This document shows positions 24,106 to 35,476 of a stretch of 64,000 nt of DNA, in pieces. A program made the translations under genes and the position numbers. Under the pieces are notes generated by a model. The model was not told the origin of the DNA. It searched no databases and was given only the letters and a program-made list of their open reading frames with translations. Source of the DNA: Liolophura sinensis (Eukaryota; Mollusca; Polyplacophora; Chitonida; Chitonidae); the NCBI RefSeq assembly GCF_032854445.1, contig NC_088303.1, positions 20,839,501 to 20,903,500 of the forward strand, given 5' to 3'. Within the stretch, counting starts at the first letter, position 1, and each line of letters begins with the position of its first letter.

Positions 24106-25164
24106 AGGCCTATAGTTGTGTCAAAAATTTTGTTCAAATAAAGTATATGATAAACATTGTTTTCGATATTAGTAGCCTGTGACACTAATCTTACATGTCG
24201 GGTTTTACCAATTAATACATAAAGAGGAGTGTTTTTCCGACGTATAGTTCTCAGTAAAATGTGACATATGTTCCAGATGCCCCGACTCAGATTGTCCTTC
24301 CAGCTTCAATTTCCATTAGCCAGGGGAAAAATGTTTACCTGTATCAAGGCGATGCGCTTTTATAGAAAGCACCCATCTGTTGTTTTCCTATACTTGAACG
24401 CTGTTGGTAGGTTTAATAAATAAAACTAGCCATACATTGTCTTCATCGACTCAACAAGAAAGTTAGAGCATCATGTGTAACGGTGAATGAACGGTCAAAT
24501 CTCATTGCCTTGGCGTACAAGCCAACACTTGAAATCGGAAACAGCGTCAGAGAATGTCCAAGCACGATATTAATAACCTGGGGTAGAAAGGAATGTTCCC
24601 CATTGTTATACTCACCGGTTTATCATTAATATCCTCAGATTCTTGTGCAATGGCTTGGTTTCGGAGAATTCTTGTGTCGTCTAGCAAAATTAATCCAACT
24701 TCTCCACCTCCTGCCTGTCCAAATACTTACCACCACTGCCAATGACAGGTGACCGAATCGCTGAACTCCCATGAAGCCAAAAAGCTGTAATTAACACCTT
24801 TAACGCGTTCCAGGTGATCTCACTTCACAGCTCTTCGAACACATGCTGTGTAATTTGTCTTTTGACGTAAACATGCATGTAATTTACGAATCAATAACCA
24901 AGGTGAAATTTACAAGATAAGAGAAGACAACCACCATCAAAATACCCCAAAACATATTAAAGAACATCTGGAAATATTATGTTTCGTGTTTCAAAGGTAC
25001 CGGTACCTCAAACGGAAATACATCCTTGCACCTGATTTTCATTAACTCTATCTGCGGTTAAATCTGTTTGCTTTCCGCTTAACTTTATTAAACAAATCCT
25101 TTTAATCAGGAAGGAAAAATATATCCATTTAATGCATAACGGCTGATGCGCGCGATACAAAGCG

Positions 25165-25560
25165 ATAAGCTTGTGGAGCCTTCCGCTGCGGAATAAATGA
25201 CCAGTTCGTAAAGAGTTCCGTTCAGAGCGAAACGACCAGTTTGTGAAGCGTTCTGCTCAGAATAACAAAAAATACAAGTTCGTAAAGTCTTTCGATCGGG
25301 GTGAAATGACAAATTCGTAAAGCGTTTCGATCACCGCGAAATGACAAAGTTAGTGAAGCATTCCGCTTTGGGTGAAGTAATCGGTTTGTGAGACGTACCG
25401 CTCAGGTCGGAGGTGTTCCGCCCATCAGGGCAAATTGATCATCTTGTGATGTGTTCTCCTCAGAGCGGAGTGATCAGTTTGTAGAGCGGAATGATCAGTT
25501 TGTGAAATGTTCTGTTTATAACGAGGAGGAAGATTGTAACCTATTTTGCTCAAAACGGGA
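25165..25560. repeat. Degenerate 36-45 bp tandem repeat, about nine copies
   Basis: Units of the form GAAATGACCAGTTTGTGAAG then CGTTCCGCTCAGAGC repeat with many substitutions. The match is by eye. Confidence 0.65.
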
Positions 25561-28329
25561 GTGATCACTTTGTAACTTCGGAAATCGCAGATAGATAAAC
25601 ACTGTGCATATGACCGCCATTAGAAATCAAACATTTGAATGAATGTGAATGAAAATATTTGTTCAGTAATTACGGAAATAAAACAGAAAAGAATTTTAAA
25701 AAATGGACACAAAATTTTTTTTCAATTTCGCGGCATAAATTTGTACTTTAATGTTATCCATGTATGTAAATTTTTTCATTCAGTGCTCATTTAGTAGCCC
25801 TTTTAACACTCGGTAGTTTTATGTGACACCTGAAACTTCACACGGATTCAAGCGGAAAAACCTGAGAACTACACGAGTCTAGACTTGGGGCAGTCTGAAA
25901 TGTCACAGCATAAGCATAAATGGCCATGTTCTTTTATACACGTGTGACCCACTTTTGGTTTTGTGTGTTTTGATGGCACTTGGAGCCACTGTCTGGTTTG
26001 TTATAGAAACACCCTTGAGCCCGAAGACGCAATAGACGGCTTGAAAACGGCGATTCTTTGATTCCTTGTGCATGTTTCAGTTTAATGGCCATCAGGTAAT
26101 TATTTCATAATTATTACCTTGTACAGGACTTTGTGTATATAGTTGTGCTATTCCATTTATTCAGATTTTGTCCTTTCAGCTCAATCTAAACTTGTGCATA
26201 CTTAAGTTTAATTAAAATCGGGTTATTATTTTCGTAATTACTCTCGTTCAAGTATTTAGTGTAATGTAATTGATTTTCATGTACACTATATTGCTACATT
26301 TTTCCATTGAAACTGGATGTACCTGTGCAATCGATCCACACCACGAATGGCCCTTGAAACAATCATATATAAAGCCAGACTTAGCCACATGGTGTCCTGT
26401 CATTTATTTTACGCTTTTCTTAGTTTTCTTTCTTTTATTTTTTGGAAATGTTGGGGGTTGGAACACGGTCGCAGAGATCATTTCTGAAGGTGATGTACTT
26501 TGGATTTCCTTGCTTATGCTGAACGATTTAAAAAGACTCCAAATAAAAAAACGCAGGATATGTCTTCCTTTCGTCATACACAGCAGCTGAGTCGTCTCTC
26601 AGCGCGGACACAAAGCACGTGCGGAATCTGACAACAACCTAATTAAACTACAACACCGCAACATCGCTTTGTTGCTGTGGGCTTCGGCATAGGCATTTTA
26701 TAATTGATTTGTTGGCCGATACGTACTTATCCGGTATGCACATGCGTCCAGATTTCTTAGCTCTTCATGCCTCTGCTTGCACGATTACGGAATGTAATTA
26801 AACCCCAATTAAGTCTAGTGGGCTGCCTATCAGTTTTGTACTTTCTCTCTACCTTACTGGCAAGGTGGCTGAACAGTCTTGTCAGATCCAGTGCGGAGTC
26901 TTGATATGATCACATCTGTGTACGGGGCCTCTCTGAAGTAAACAGGGCGCACAGCACGGTGAGCTTACTCTATATACTTATGTGCCATAAACATAGCTAA
27001 TGGCGATAGTATGCCTCTAGGCCTGTTGGCCGATATACTCAGCAATCCATTCACTTATTTGTTTGTTTATTTTTGTATTACATCAACAGGTAAGGATCCA
27101 GATAAGAGCCGATAAGTGTTATTTACAGAGTAAGGTATAACCAAAAGTTTAAGGCTACAGTTCAGGTGCACGAAACGTCAAAAATTACAAACTTAAAACA
27201 CGGAAAAACATGAAAGGTAATAAATCTAATCCGTGTCCAACTTAATGCTAGATGCAAAAGTTTGTGAAGAGGTAAAAATACAAGCATCAGTAGATTTTAA
27301 AAGGCAATACTTGAGGAATGCGTCGTGAAAGAAACATGTATTACAAATATTAAGACTTGACGGAGACGGTAAAAACAAAAACTCCATCATGTATGCACAT
27401 AAATATGTATTTTACCTTGCCGTTATAATTTTTGCATTAATGACGTAACAACAAAGAAACACTAATAATAATAGCATTAAATCAGCCTGCATTTTGTTTA
27501 CATGCATGCACTTGTAGGACTACAAGTATCCACTAGATCCACCCATTAACTTCACATAGTAAATTATTCAACTCACTCCGAGAAAGGACTTAAAACGCAT
27601 CGTTAAAAATCATTAAATATTTCGACCTTTATTTGGTCATCATTAAGATTATTTACAAAAATAATACAAATTTAATTGTTTGTATTGCAAACTCTGGACG
27701 ATACTCCAAGAAAATCGTTAAATTCATAGCAACAGTCAACCGGTCAATATGAATAATTTATTTGGCTATTGAAAGTTATTAAAAAGAGCTTTGTCTTCAA
27801 AGGGCAGTAAACCGCTCCGGTTTCATGCATTACTTGCTGAAAGGGTCTGAGGTAAGTAAAACAACAGAGGAAATTTACTGTCTTAAAACGGTGCGTGTCT
27901 AATATTTAACTGCTCATGCTCTGGAAGTTTTTTCCTTTTTTTTTTCGTCCACCAGCCGTGAGCCAAAATAGGCGTCGGATAGACATACAATAAGCACAAG
28001 ACCAATTCCTAATGTATTTTGGGGAATTGTTCATTTTGGTTGACGTCTGGTGTACGAATGTCTGCTTTGGCGCCTATATTTCGTTCTAAGAAAGTACCTG
28101 TATATAAAGAACGAAATTATGGCGGAATCATGCAAAAAGAAGCAGGCCATAGTTTCAAGAATGATGGGAAGACGCAAGGAACGTTCTAGGTGAATGAATT
28201 AAATCAGTATTCAGATCGTGTACCACGAAAGTTTATGAGATGTCCATAACAAAAATATGTAAAATGTGCGCTTTGCTTGCAACTGTTCATATATGATTAT
28301 AGACGTAGAGCCTGTAGAGTAAAACCAGA

Positions 28330-28425
28330 GCAGTGATGGCCAGTAAATGACAACGTGTAACCGGTAAAATACGGTCTTTTGTCAATCTACCTCGGTCAGG
28401 CTTTTATTCTAACTGTAAACGCGTA
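28330..28425. repeat. Dispersed repeat shared with 16515-16625
   Basis: It shares the ordered blocks described for 16515-16625 (GGCCAGTAAATGACAACGTG, AACCGGTAAAATACGGTC, GTCAATCTACCTC). Confidence 0.5.
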
Positions 28426-28589
28426 AATAGTGTGAAGTGCTCACATATCCACGGGGCGATCTAATTCAACACGATGAATATACAGCCCCTATCTCTGGGC
28501 TAAATGGGATTAGACAAATTTATGGAGTAGATTACTGGAGAATCTGGCCGCTGTATCCATATTTACTGAAAACAGAATTATACTCATTG

Positions 28590-29109
28590 CGAAACTAAAG
28601 AAACTTTAGGGTGTTTGAAGGAATAACCTTGACACATTAGTTTTTGCAGTAATAACTTGTGTCGTTGATTAAAATCGTCACACAACATACGAGATCTAAC
28701 AAATGCTACAAGGCGAGATATGTACACGCCATAAGCAGGACTCTTCGGTATATTTTTATCCAAGTAAGAATAATTTATTTTGTCAAACTTCGGCGAGACA
28801 AACAAAAAACCGTTTTGATCTTTGTACAAATACAAGTCCAAATAAGATGTACCATCTGGAGAGTGTGGAGTTTCTTTTAAATTCAACGAAGGCGGATTAT
28901 GCCTTTGCTACATATGGATTGCGTAAGATTAGCAGGTCATCAATATACCGTTTAGTGAATGAGAAAGATGGGGCCTGGAGAAGAGTACTCTTTAATAATC
29001 CCTTCATATGGTCATATTCATAGGAGAACATAAGGCCCATAGCTCTGTTATCCCTGGGGTATCTGGTGTCATTCTGGAAGAAAATATTCCTGTAAAATAA
29101 GCTGCACAT
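28590..29109 (-). pseudogene. Reverse transcriptase fragment of a retroelement
   Basis: Two minus-strand frames joined by a frameshift near 28890 carry reverse transcriptase features. The YIDD catalytic box lies at 28936-28947 within TKRYIDDLLILRNP. Downstream are GTSYLDLYLYKDQNG and KSPAYGVYISRLVAF, then a segment like RHKLLLQKLMCQGYS. This block order is familiar from invertebrate retroelement RTs, but I cannot assign the clade. No endonuclease or terminal repeat is seen, so it is a 5'- and 3'-truncated dead copy. Confidence 0.75.
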
Positions 29110-29308
29110 CAGAAGATACCAAATTTACATAGATACGAACACTGTTGAATTTTGTAGTCTTTAAATCGGTTCAAATTTAAGAACACATTTGCAGTGCTCA
29201 CAGTTATCAAATATTGTTACCATATTCTAGTACTGAGCAAATTAAACCGGCTCATTTGTAGGCCACCACGCCCTATACATTCATATACCTCAAAAATATG
29301 TTTCGTTG

Positions 29309-29625
29309 AACCGGTGTGCCACGTGCAAATAAATCAACATCGCAGTTTAGGAAACATGGTTGTTCTGAATTTGTTCAAGAACCAGGTTCCACCTGCAAAT
29401 AAATCAACATTACACTTAGGAAATATGGTCGTTGTGGATTTGTTCAAGAACCGATGTGCCATCTGCAAATAAATCAACATTACGGTTTAGGAAATATGGT
29501 CGTTGTGGATTTGTTCAAGAACCGGTGTTCCATCTGCAAATAAATCAACATTACTGTTAAGGGAATATGGTCGTTGTGAATTGGTTCAAGAACCAGTGTG
29601 CCATCTGCAAATAAATTAACATTAA
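29309..29625. repeat. 71-bp tandem repeat, about 4.5 copies
   Basis: GAACCGGTGTGCCA-type starts occur at 29309, 29380, 29450, 29521 and 29592. Each is followed by CTGCAAATAAATCAACATTA and GAAATATGGTCGTTGTGGAT. No gene overlaps. Confidence 0.9.
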
Positions 29626-30376
29626 AGAATACTGAAAACATCAAAAGACTCATAACAGATCCATGAGGTATGCATGAACCTATATCACGAAAGACACATG
29701 CAACAGTAACGATGCTGGAATTGATTTACTGTTGATTTTCAGGTTGCTAACAGATGACCATACCCCAATAAAGTAGTTCATATGGTGCCGTAACATTTAC
29801 ACAAAGACCATAAAAAACACAGAAAGTAAAACAGAATTATATCACATTCGGATTGCTAGGGCCAAACTGCCAGTACACTCGGCCAATTCATCTTCAAAGT
29901 TTGTCCTTACTAGAATCCATTAACGGATTTTACTTTTAATACGGACACACATTATTTAACTTGACACACAGTTTACGTCTTAATTAGCATTTTGGGCTAA
30001 ATGCAATCATCGACCGACACGAGCGCGTAACTGCCAAGTAGACTATAAAGGTATGAACATTACACGTCGCCCGATTTTCACTGTGGAATTTTCAGATTTG
30101 TAAAAGTATACGGAAATCAGGAAACACGGAAATAATTAATTTTTGGTAGAGGAAGTTGAACTTTTGACATATTTGCAGTAAAGTAACATTGATGAGGTGG
30201 GCAATTATTTTTATTTCCAGTGACACAAAATAAGCACTACAAAACCGTATTTCAAATTTCTACATCTTAAGGGTAGGAAATGGCTTCACAGAACCGTCCC
30301 CTGAACTTTCACGTGGTATTGTTTGTTTATTTATTTATGTATTGCACTTTTACATAACAGAGCAAACAGGGCGAAG

Positions 30377-33300
30377 ATGTCTGTGTTATGGCCCGGACGA
30401 TGGCGGAGGAACGCTAATGAGGTCTCAGAGTTGCCGGAGTCGGTGAAATCCTCGAGCTCCAGCTTAACGCCGTCCCAAATGGACCTGGCTATCATGAACA
30501 TGCTGTATGCAGAGGAGAAGTGGGACTCCATGTGCAAAGGTGACAATAACTTACGCTTCTTTAACCTCGCAGTACTTTACACAGTTTACATTTTCATTCT
30601 CACATTTTGTCCTTGGCGTGCATATATTCCAAAGGAAACAAAGCCGGTACAGATGTTTTTGAAATGAGCGACAGGAAAAGGTTTGAAACTGATAGTTTTA
30701 TTTATTTAATTATTTATTTATTTGATTGGTGTTTTACCCCGTGCTCAAGAATATTTCACTTATACGACGGCGGCCAGCATTATGGTGGGAGGAAACCTGG
30801 CACAGCCCGGGGGAAACCCACAGCCATCCCCACGTTGTTGCAAGATCTTCCCACTTATGGCCAGAGGGGAGGCCAGCATGAGCTGGACTTGAACTCATAG
30901 CGACCGCATTGGTGAGAGGCTCCTGGGTCATTAGTGCGCTAATCAATTGAGCCACGGAGCACCCCCCCCCCCCCCACCCCACTCCCACAACCCCCGATAG
31001 TTTTATTAAATTTTACCTAAATTTGACATTGTTGAAATCACACCTGTAAGAGTGCATAGCAATTTGCATCACCTAAATTTGGAAACAAGTTGTTGCTGGG
31101 CACCAAGTGCCAATGCATTCCACTGTATTGTTTCAGGAAACCCCATCACGATGTCTGGGAAACGACGTCAGCTTTGTCGCATGGTATCCATTGTGGCGGT
31201 GCCGCTCATGATCCTCATCGGCATGACGGCCAACACATTCGGCGTGACATTACACGGTTACCTCAACGCTCGCGGCATTCGGAGAGTTTTGCGTTTCAGT
31301 ATAGAATTGGGGGACTTCATTCATAATTTACAAAAGGAGAGGGACGCTAGTGCCCTGTACTTATATAACTCGCTGAGATCGGACTCTAAAGAGGCGTTGC
31401 TCGAGAGCTACATTGACACGGATAACGTTCTGAAAGATCTTAGTTACTGGCCGTCAATTACCGCTATTGGTGCCCCCGAATTCCTCACGCAAGAGAAATA
31501 CCAGATCTATCTAAATCAGCATCGCTACGAGCTCGATACGCTCAACCTTACAGTAACGCAAGAGCTTCTGTTTTACACAGAAGGCATCAACGTCTTCCTC
31601 GACTGGCTGTACGATTCCATAACTGAGGCCAGATCGGGTACGGTATGGAGGAGTCTCGTCGCCTTTCTTGAAATCACTGACGCCAAAATTTCTTTCGGAA
31701 TAGAGAGGGCCCTGGGGGCAATTTTTTACGCTCGTGGAAGTTTCCCAACCATAGATGAATATCTTTGGTTCTCTGAGAGTCAAGATATTGCTAATGCCTC
31801 CTTCTGGTCAGCTCGTCGATTTTCAGACGTCGCTGCATCAATCTACGATGAACTTATTGCTAAAAATGACACGATTGTAGGCGTTCTCGAGCACATGAGA
31901 CAGGATATCCGTCTAAACGAGCGATCTCATCGGAAAGGATCCTTTAGCACTGCCGAGTACTGGATGGAGAGCGTGACCAGTTACCTCAAGGTTCTACTGG
32001 ATACCCAGTTAGCGGTGATGTCATCCATTTTTGATGAATTGGATGAGCGGGATCATGAAGACTTGCTGAAGATGAGTGTCATAGCCAGTGTCTTCTTCAT
32101 TGTGCTGCTCATGTGTCCTGTTATTATCCATGGTGTCTACAACTTGACGACAGAGATGCAGAGCTATTCAATCACCCTAGCTAGTCGGTACGTTTACCTT
32201 CTTTATAATCATTTGATGTTGATCTTAATTGGAATATTGATTTACCCTCGTTTTTTTTTCAGTATAGATAACAGGAATACAAATAAAGATAAATTGTTTC
32301 TCTTTTTTGTTTTACTTAAGAACAAATGCTCTCCAGAAAGAAAAGAAGCGAACTGAAATGTTGTTATATCAGATGCTTCCGAGGAGCGTTGCCAACATTC
32401 TTAAGCGAAACGAAGAAGTGGATCCAGAGAAATTCGCCGAGGTCACGATCTTCTTCTCGGACATAGTTGGCTTCACACGGATGTCTTCGCAATGCTCCCC
32501 AGTTCAGGTCATCAACATGCTAAAAAGCTTGTTCACAGTCTGTGATAAGCTGTTACAGCAGTACGACGTTTACAAGGTTGAGACGATCGGAGACGCCTAC
32601 ATGGTGGCCTCGGGTAAGTATGCCCAATGTTTCACACTGGGAAAGAAAAGCTGCTGTCGCCATTCTCATTACCGGGGGGTACAGTATTGTCAAGATCGTT
32701 TTGTGAATTATTCTCCAGACCGATTCGTAGATTGTTTCAAAATATCGGGGGGTGATGTACTCCCGTGAAAGAAGAGTGCATGATTCTCATGGCAGGAGAG
32801 TGTATGATCCTGACACGTCAGTGTATGGCTCTCATGATAGGATAGCGCTCGGTTTTCATGGCAGGACAGTGGATGGTTCTCATGGCAGGATAGTGGATGG
32901 TTCTCATGGCAGGATAGTGGATGGTTCTCATGACAGGAGAGTGTGTATGGTTCTCATGGCAGGAGTGCATGCTTCTCATGACAGGGGAATGTATGGTTCT
33001 CATGGCAATACTACTTTAGTACCAGCATCTATATATAAATCAATAGAATGCTGTAATATCTGTCAATTATTTATATTCCAGTGATTGTCCATTTGAACAC
33101 TGTGTGCATGAACATGTCTGAGCGTCATGCATGATTTGGTACGTTTAGCAGAAATAAGCAATTCGGTTATTTTCAGGTCTGCCGAACCGGAATGGCAACC
33201 AGCACGTTTCTCAGATCGCCACAATGGCACTGGATCTGGTTCATACCATTAGCTTCCTGGAGATTCCACATCTACCGGGCTCAAGGTTTCATCTCAGGAT

Positions 33301-35476
33301 CGGCATCCACACAGGTAAAGCATTCTTACACAGGGGTCTTGCTTGCATGTTCGAATCGAGTCCTCGGTATTTCGGTCGCGTCGTTAAGTCAGGAGGTTTG
33401 TCTGGTGATCATCTGTTCTCGTTGGTATCCAGATACTGGTTCCCGGAGAAGGTTGCGATCTACCACAGACTCTTCAGTTTCTTCCACCCATAACCCTGGC
33501 CACCGTCATTTTAGTGGAAAATCCTTGTACATGACGTTAAGCACTAGTCAATCTCGGACCAGTCCACAGGTTGCATCTTTAACATTTCATAAAACGTTTG
33601 TTGCAGACCCACGTATACATGTATTTTGGGATGAGTGGTTCAAAACCATGCTTTCTTTTGTTAAAACTTTGCAAAAAACTTTTCCCATCATTCCAGGCAT
33701 CCATTTTCCGTAGCTGAAGCTCTAGTTAAAGTGTCAGACACATGGAAATACACGTACATATCCTTTGAGTACACCTAAAAGTATTTTGATTTAATATCCA
33801 GTGGAATATAGTGAACAGACTTGAGTGTTTGGACACATTTGTCTTTTGCAGGTCCAGTTCTCGCGGGTGTTGTCGGGGCCAAGATGCCGCGCTACTGTTT
33901 GTTCGGAGACACGGTAACCATTGCCAGCCAGATGGAGGCGCTCGGGTTGGGTGTGTATCAACAAGTTTGCTTAAGATTTTCACTAGCTTTTGCACCTTTT
34001 CCATATTGATTATCGGGAAACCTTAGCAATGACGTCATGCTCTGCTCATGAAACCCGTCCGTAGGCCACTGTATAAAACCTCTGCTGAAACAACTCATCA
34101 ATCTAACGCAGCTAAATAATTAATTAACATAATTCATAATGACCGTACTACCGTCAGCCGGGCGATAACTTGTGGGCGATCGGTGACGACAAGTAGACCT
34201 ATTGCCGCAGCTGTTTTATTTTCGCTGGAAATACGAAGCTCGTCACCACGTGATAAATGTTTCTTGTGCAACGTTGCGAAAACTTTTTAACACAGGTCAG
34301 TGACTGGTACGTTTACTTAAATAAAATCAGGCGTTTTGTTCTGTTCTGTCTCTGATAAATCACGAGTTTTATGCGTGTAGTAATGCTAGTCACGATCATC
34401 TACTATAGTATACGATGTCATTTATCCAGCTATTTGGCGGCTTGCTTTGACAGTCGATACATGGCTTGATTTATTTTCCTATCTTGCTTTCTTCATAGCG
34501 GACCGCATTCACCTGAGCCAAACGACACATGATATTCTAAAGGAAATGAGTGGATTCAGCATGGAGATGCGAACAGACGACGTTATCCGAGTAAGTTACA
34601 GAGTACAGTCTAGACTTGAAGTGAATAATTACATTCGTCTAAATCAGTTTATTTCCATCAAATTCTCACATTAAAAATTCCACAAGACTATGGCATAAAT
34701 TGTTTTCTATACTTTCCACAAGCAGATCTCGAAATATGGTATATTTAAAGTGTATACAAAGCCAGGATGTACGAAATTATACCACGCACACTGCTGATAA
34801 AGCAGTTTTTTTTTTAGAACATAAAATTCACGACCAAGGCCTATCAGAGTTCTATTTAAATTCCTACATAAACACTCAACATGAGTATGTACGGTGCAGT
34901 TATGTAAATGAAGGTGAATTCATAAATAAAAATTTCCGGTTAATTTTTTTTTTTTAAATTTAATTACTCTTTTGAAATTTAATTTAAATTTAATATTTAA
35001 AAGCTGTACTGCAGTTTTTGATAGCTGAGTAAAAGCAGCAATTTCATAAAGCAAGTAAGGAAATCGCGGGAAATATAGCCTTGAGTTTGAGTTTCAGAGA
35101 GATTACATTTTGCCTTGGACAATGATGTTGTTCTTCTTGATCTGCACTTGGTGATTATTTTCTCTTTTGACTGGTCATTTGTCTCCAAAATGTTCTTGAT
35201 TTCTGCTTATTTCAGCCAGAATGGGACACATGTCCGGCTCTGAGGGGTATGGTGAACACATATTGGTTGCTGGGAAGAGACGACGTTTGCCGACAATCAG
35301 GCACAGGAGGATGTTCTGATATCGGAGGTTCGAAACAGTGTACTCTGTACCTATCAGTTATTCAGTTTCCAGTCCGGATAACGTTTGGTAACGACTGGAT
35401 TAAAACTCCAGTTGAGCTTTTAGCATACACGAAAGCTTGCGACCCGACGCAATGGTCGGGTCGAGTTGTGTCTTAG
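30377..35476 (+). CDS. NIT-domain receptor guanylate cyclase (gene B)
   Basis: The hand-spliced exons are 30377-30539, 31137-32187, 32321-32613, 33177-33314, 33852-33950, 34499-34590 and 35216-35476. That is 2097 nt, 698 residues. Layout: cytoplasmic N terminus, membrane segment about 70-93, NIT domain about 100-350 ([15 protein letters not shown] at 119-133), membrane segment about 366-389, linker, class III cyclase domain about 440-625, short tail with [10 protein letters not shown]. Metal Asp 452 (FFSDIVGFT) and Asp 496, guanine-recognition Glu 492 and Cys 564 (YCLFGDTV) are all present. The transition-state Asn and Arg (NTASR in active family members) are Thr 571 and Gln 575 (TIASQ). In bacteria NIT domains sense nitrate/nitrite, and animal NIT cyclases have been linked to nitric oxide signalling; the ligand here is inferred. 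An alternative upstream ATG exists at 30323. Exons 4 and 5 have exactly the lengths of those in gene A (138 and 99 nt). Confidence 0.9.
30691..31007 (-). mobile_element. SINE family 1 with 12-bp target duplication (gene B intron 1)
   Basis: GATAGTTTTATT occurs at 30691-30702 and 30996-31007, flanking a complete element. On the plus strand this reads tail (TTTA)n, GATTGGTGTTTTACCCCGTG, the GTGGGAGGAAACC block, AACTCATAGCGACCGCATTG and the tRNA-like head CAATTGAGCCACGGAGC. A C-rich run (30962-30995) follows, still inside the duplication. It is a fairly young insertion. Confidence 0.9.
31137..32187 (+). CDS. Gene B exon 2: both membrane segments and the complete NIT domain
   Basis: The acceptor TGTTTCAG precedes GAAACCCC, and the donor is GCTAGTCG before GTACGT. 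This 1051-nt exon enters in phase 1 and leaves in phase 2. It contains [15 protein letters not shown] (first membrane segment), the NIT domain and [20 protein letters not shown] (second). Unlike gene A, no intron follows the first membrane segment. Instead one follows the second. Confidence 0.9.
32321..32613 (+). CDS. Gene B exon 3: start of the cyclase catalytic domain
   Basis: The acceptor is TTTTACTTAAG and the donor is GCCTCGG before GTAAGT. It encodes the linker [19 protein letters not shown] and the catalytic core from [12 protein letters not shown] to [14 protein letters not shown]. Both metal Asp and the guanine-recognition Glu are intact. Confidence 0.9.
32757..33006. repeat. 24-bp minisatellite in gene B intron 3
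   Basis: About ten units of the type ATGGTTCTCATGGCAGGATA then GTGG lie 150 bases past the exon 3 donor. The unit is a multiple of three, which leaves an open frame of about 110 codons. It contains no GT donor of good quality. Confidence 0.88.
33330..33545 (+). mobile_element. SINE-like element (family 4) in gene B intron 4
   Basis: It has a tRNA B-box-like GTTCGAATCGAGTCCTCGG and the body GTTTCTTCCACCCATAACC. The tail CACCGTCATTTTAGTGGAAA then CATGACGTTAAGCACTAGTC matches the tail form at 23460-23512. A scrap of the body recurs at 38215-38300. Confidence 0.6.

Larger units (their letters stand above)
22084..28580. other. Intergenic between the two cyclases, mostly nothing recognised
   Basis: Apart from the entries at 23281, 23895 and 25165 no gene or repeat could be supported. 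An open frame at 26270-26590 (106 residues, with a hydrophobic stretch) has no recognisable motif and no linked exons, and is not called. Confidence 0.45.

Noticed and set aside
26270-26590. 106-codon plus-strand open frame with a hydrophobic stretch
   Set aside because: No family motif, no linked exons and AT-driven composition. It could be chance.
32752-33084. 110-codon open frame in gene B intron 3
   Set aside because: It is produced by the 24-bp minisatellite and is not joined to any exon by usable splice sites.
33224-33713. Plus-strand open frames running past gene B exon 4 into the intron
   Set aside because: Exon 4 ends at 33314 with a good donor at the position conserved in gene A. 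The extension reads into a SINE.
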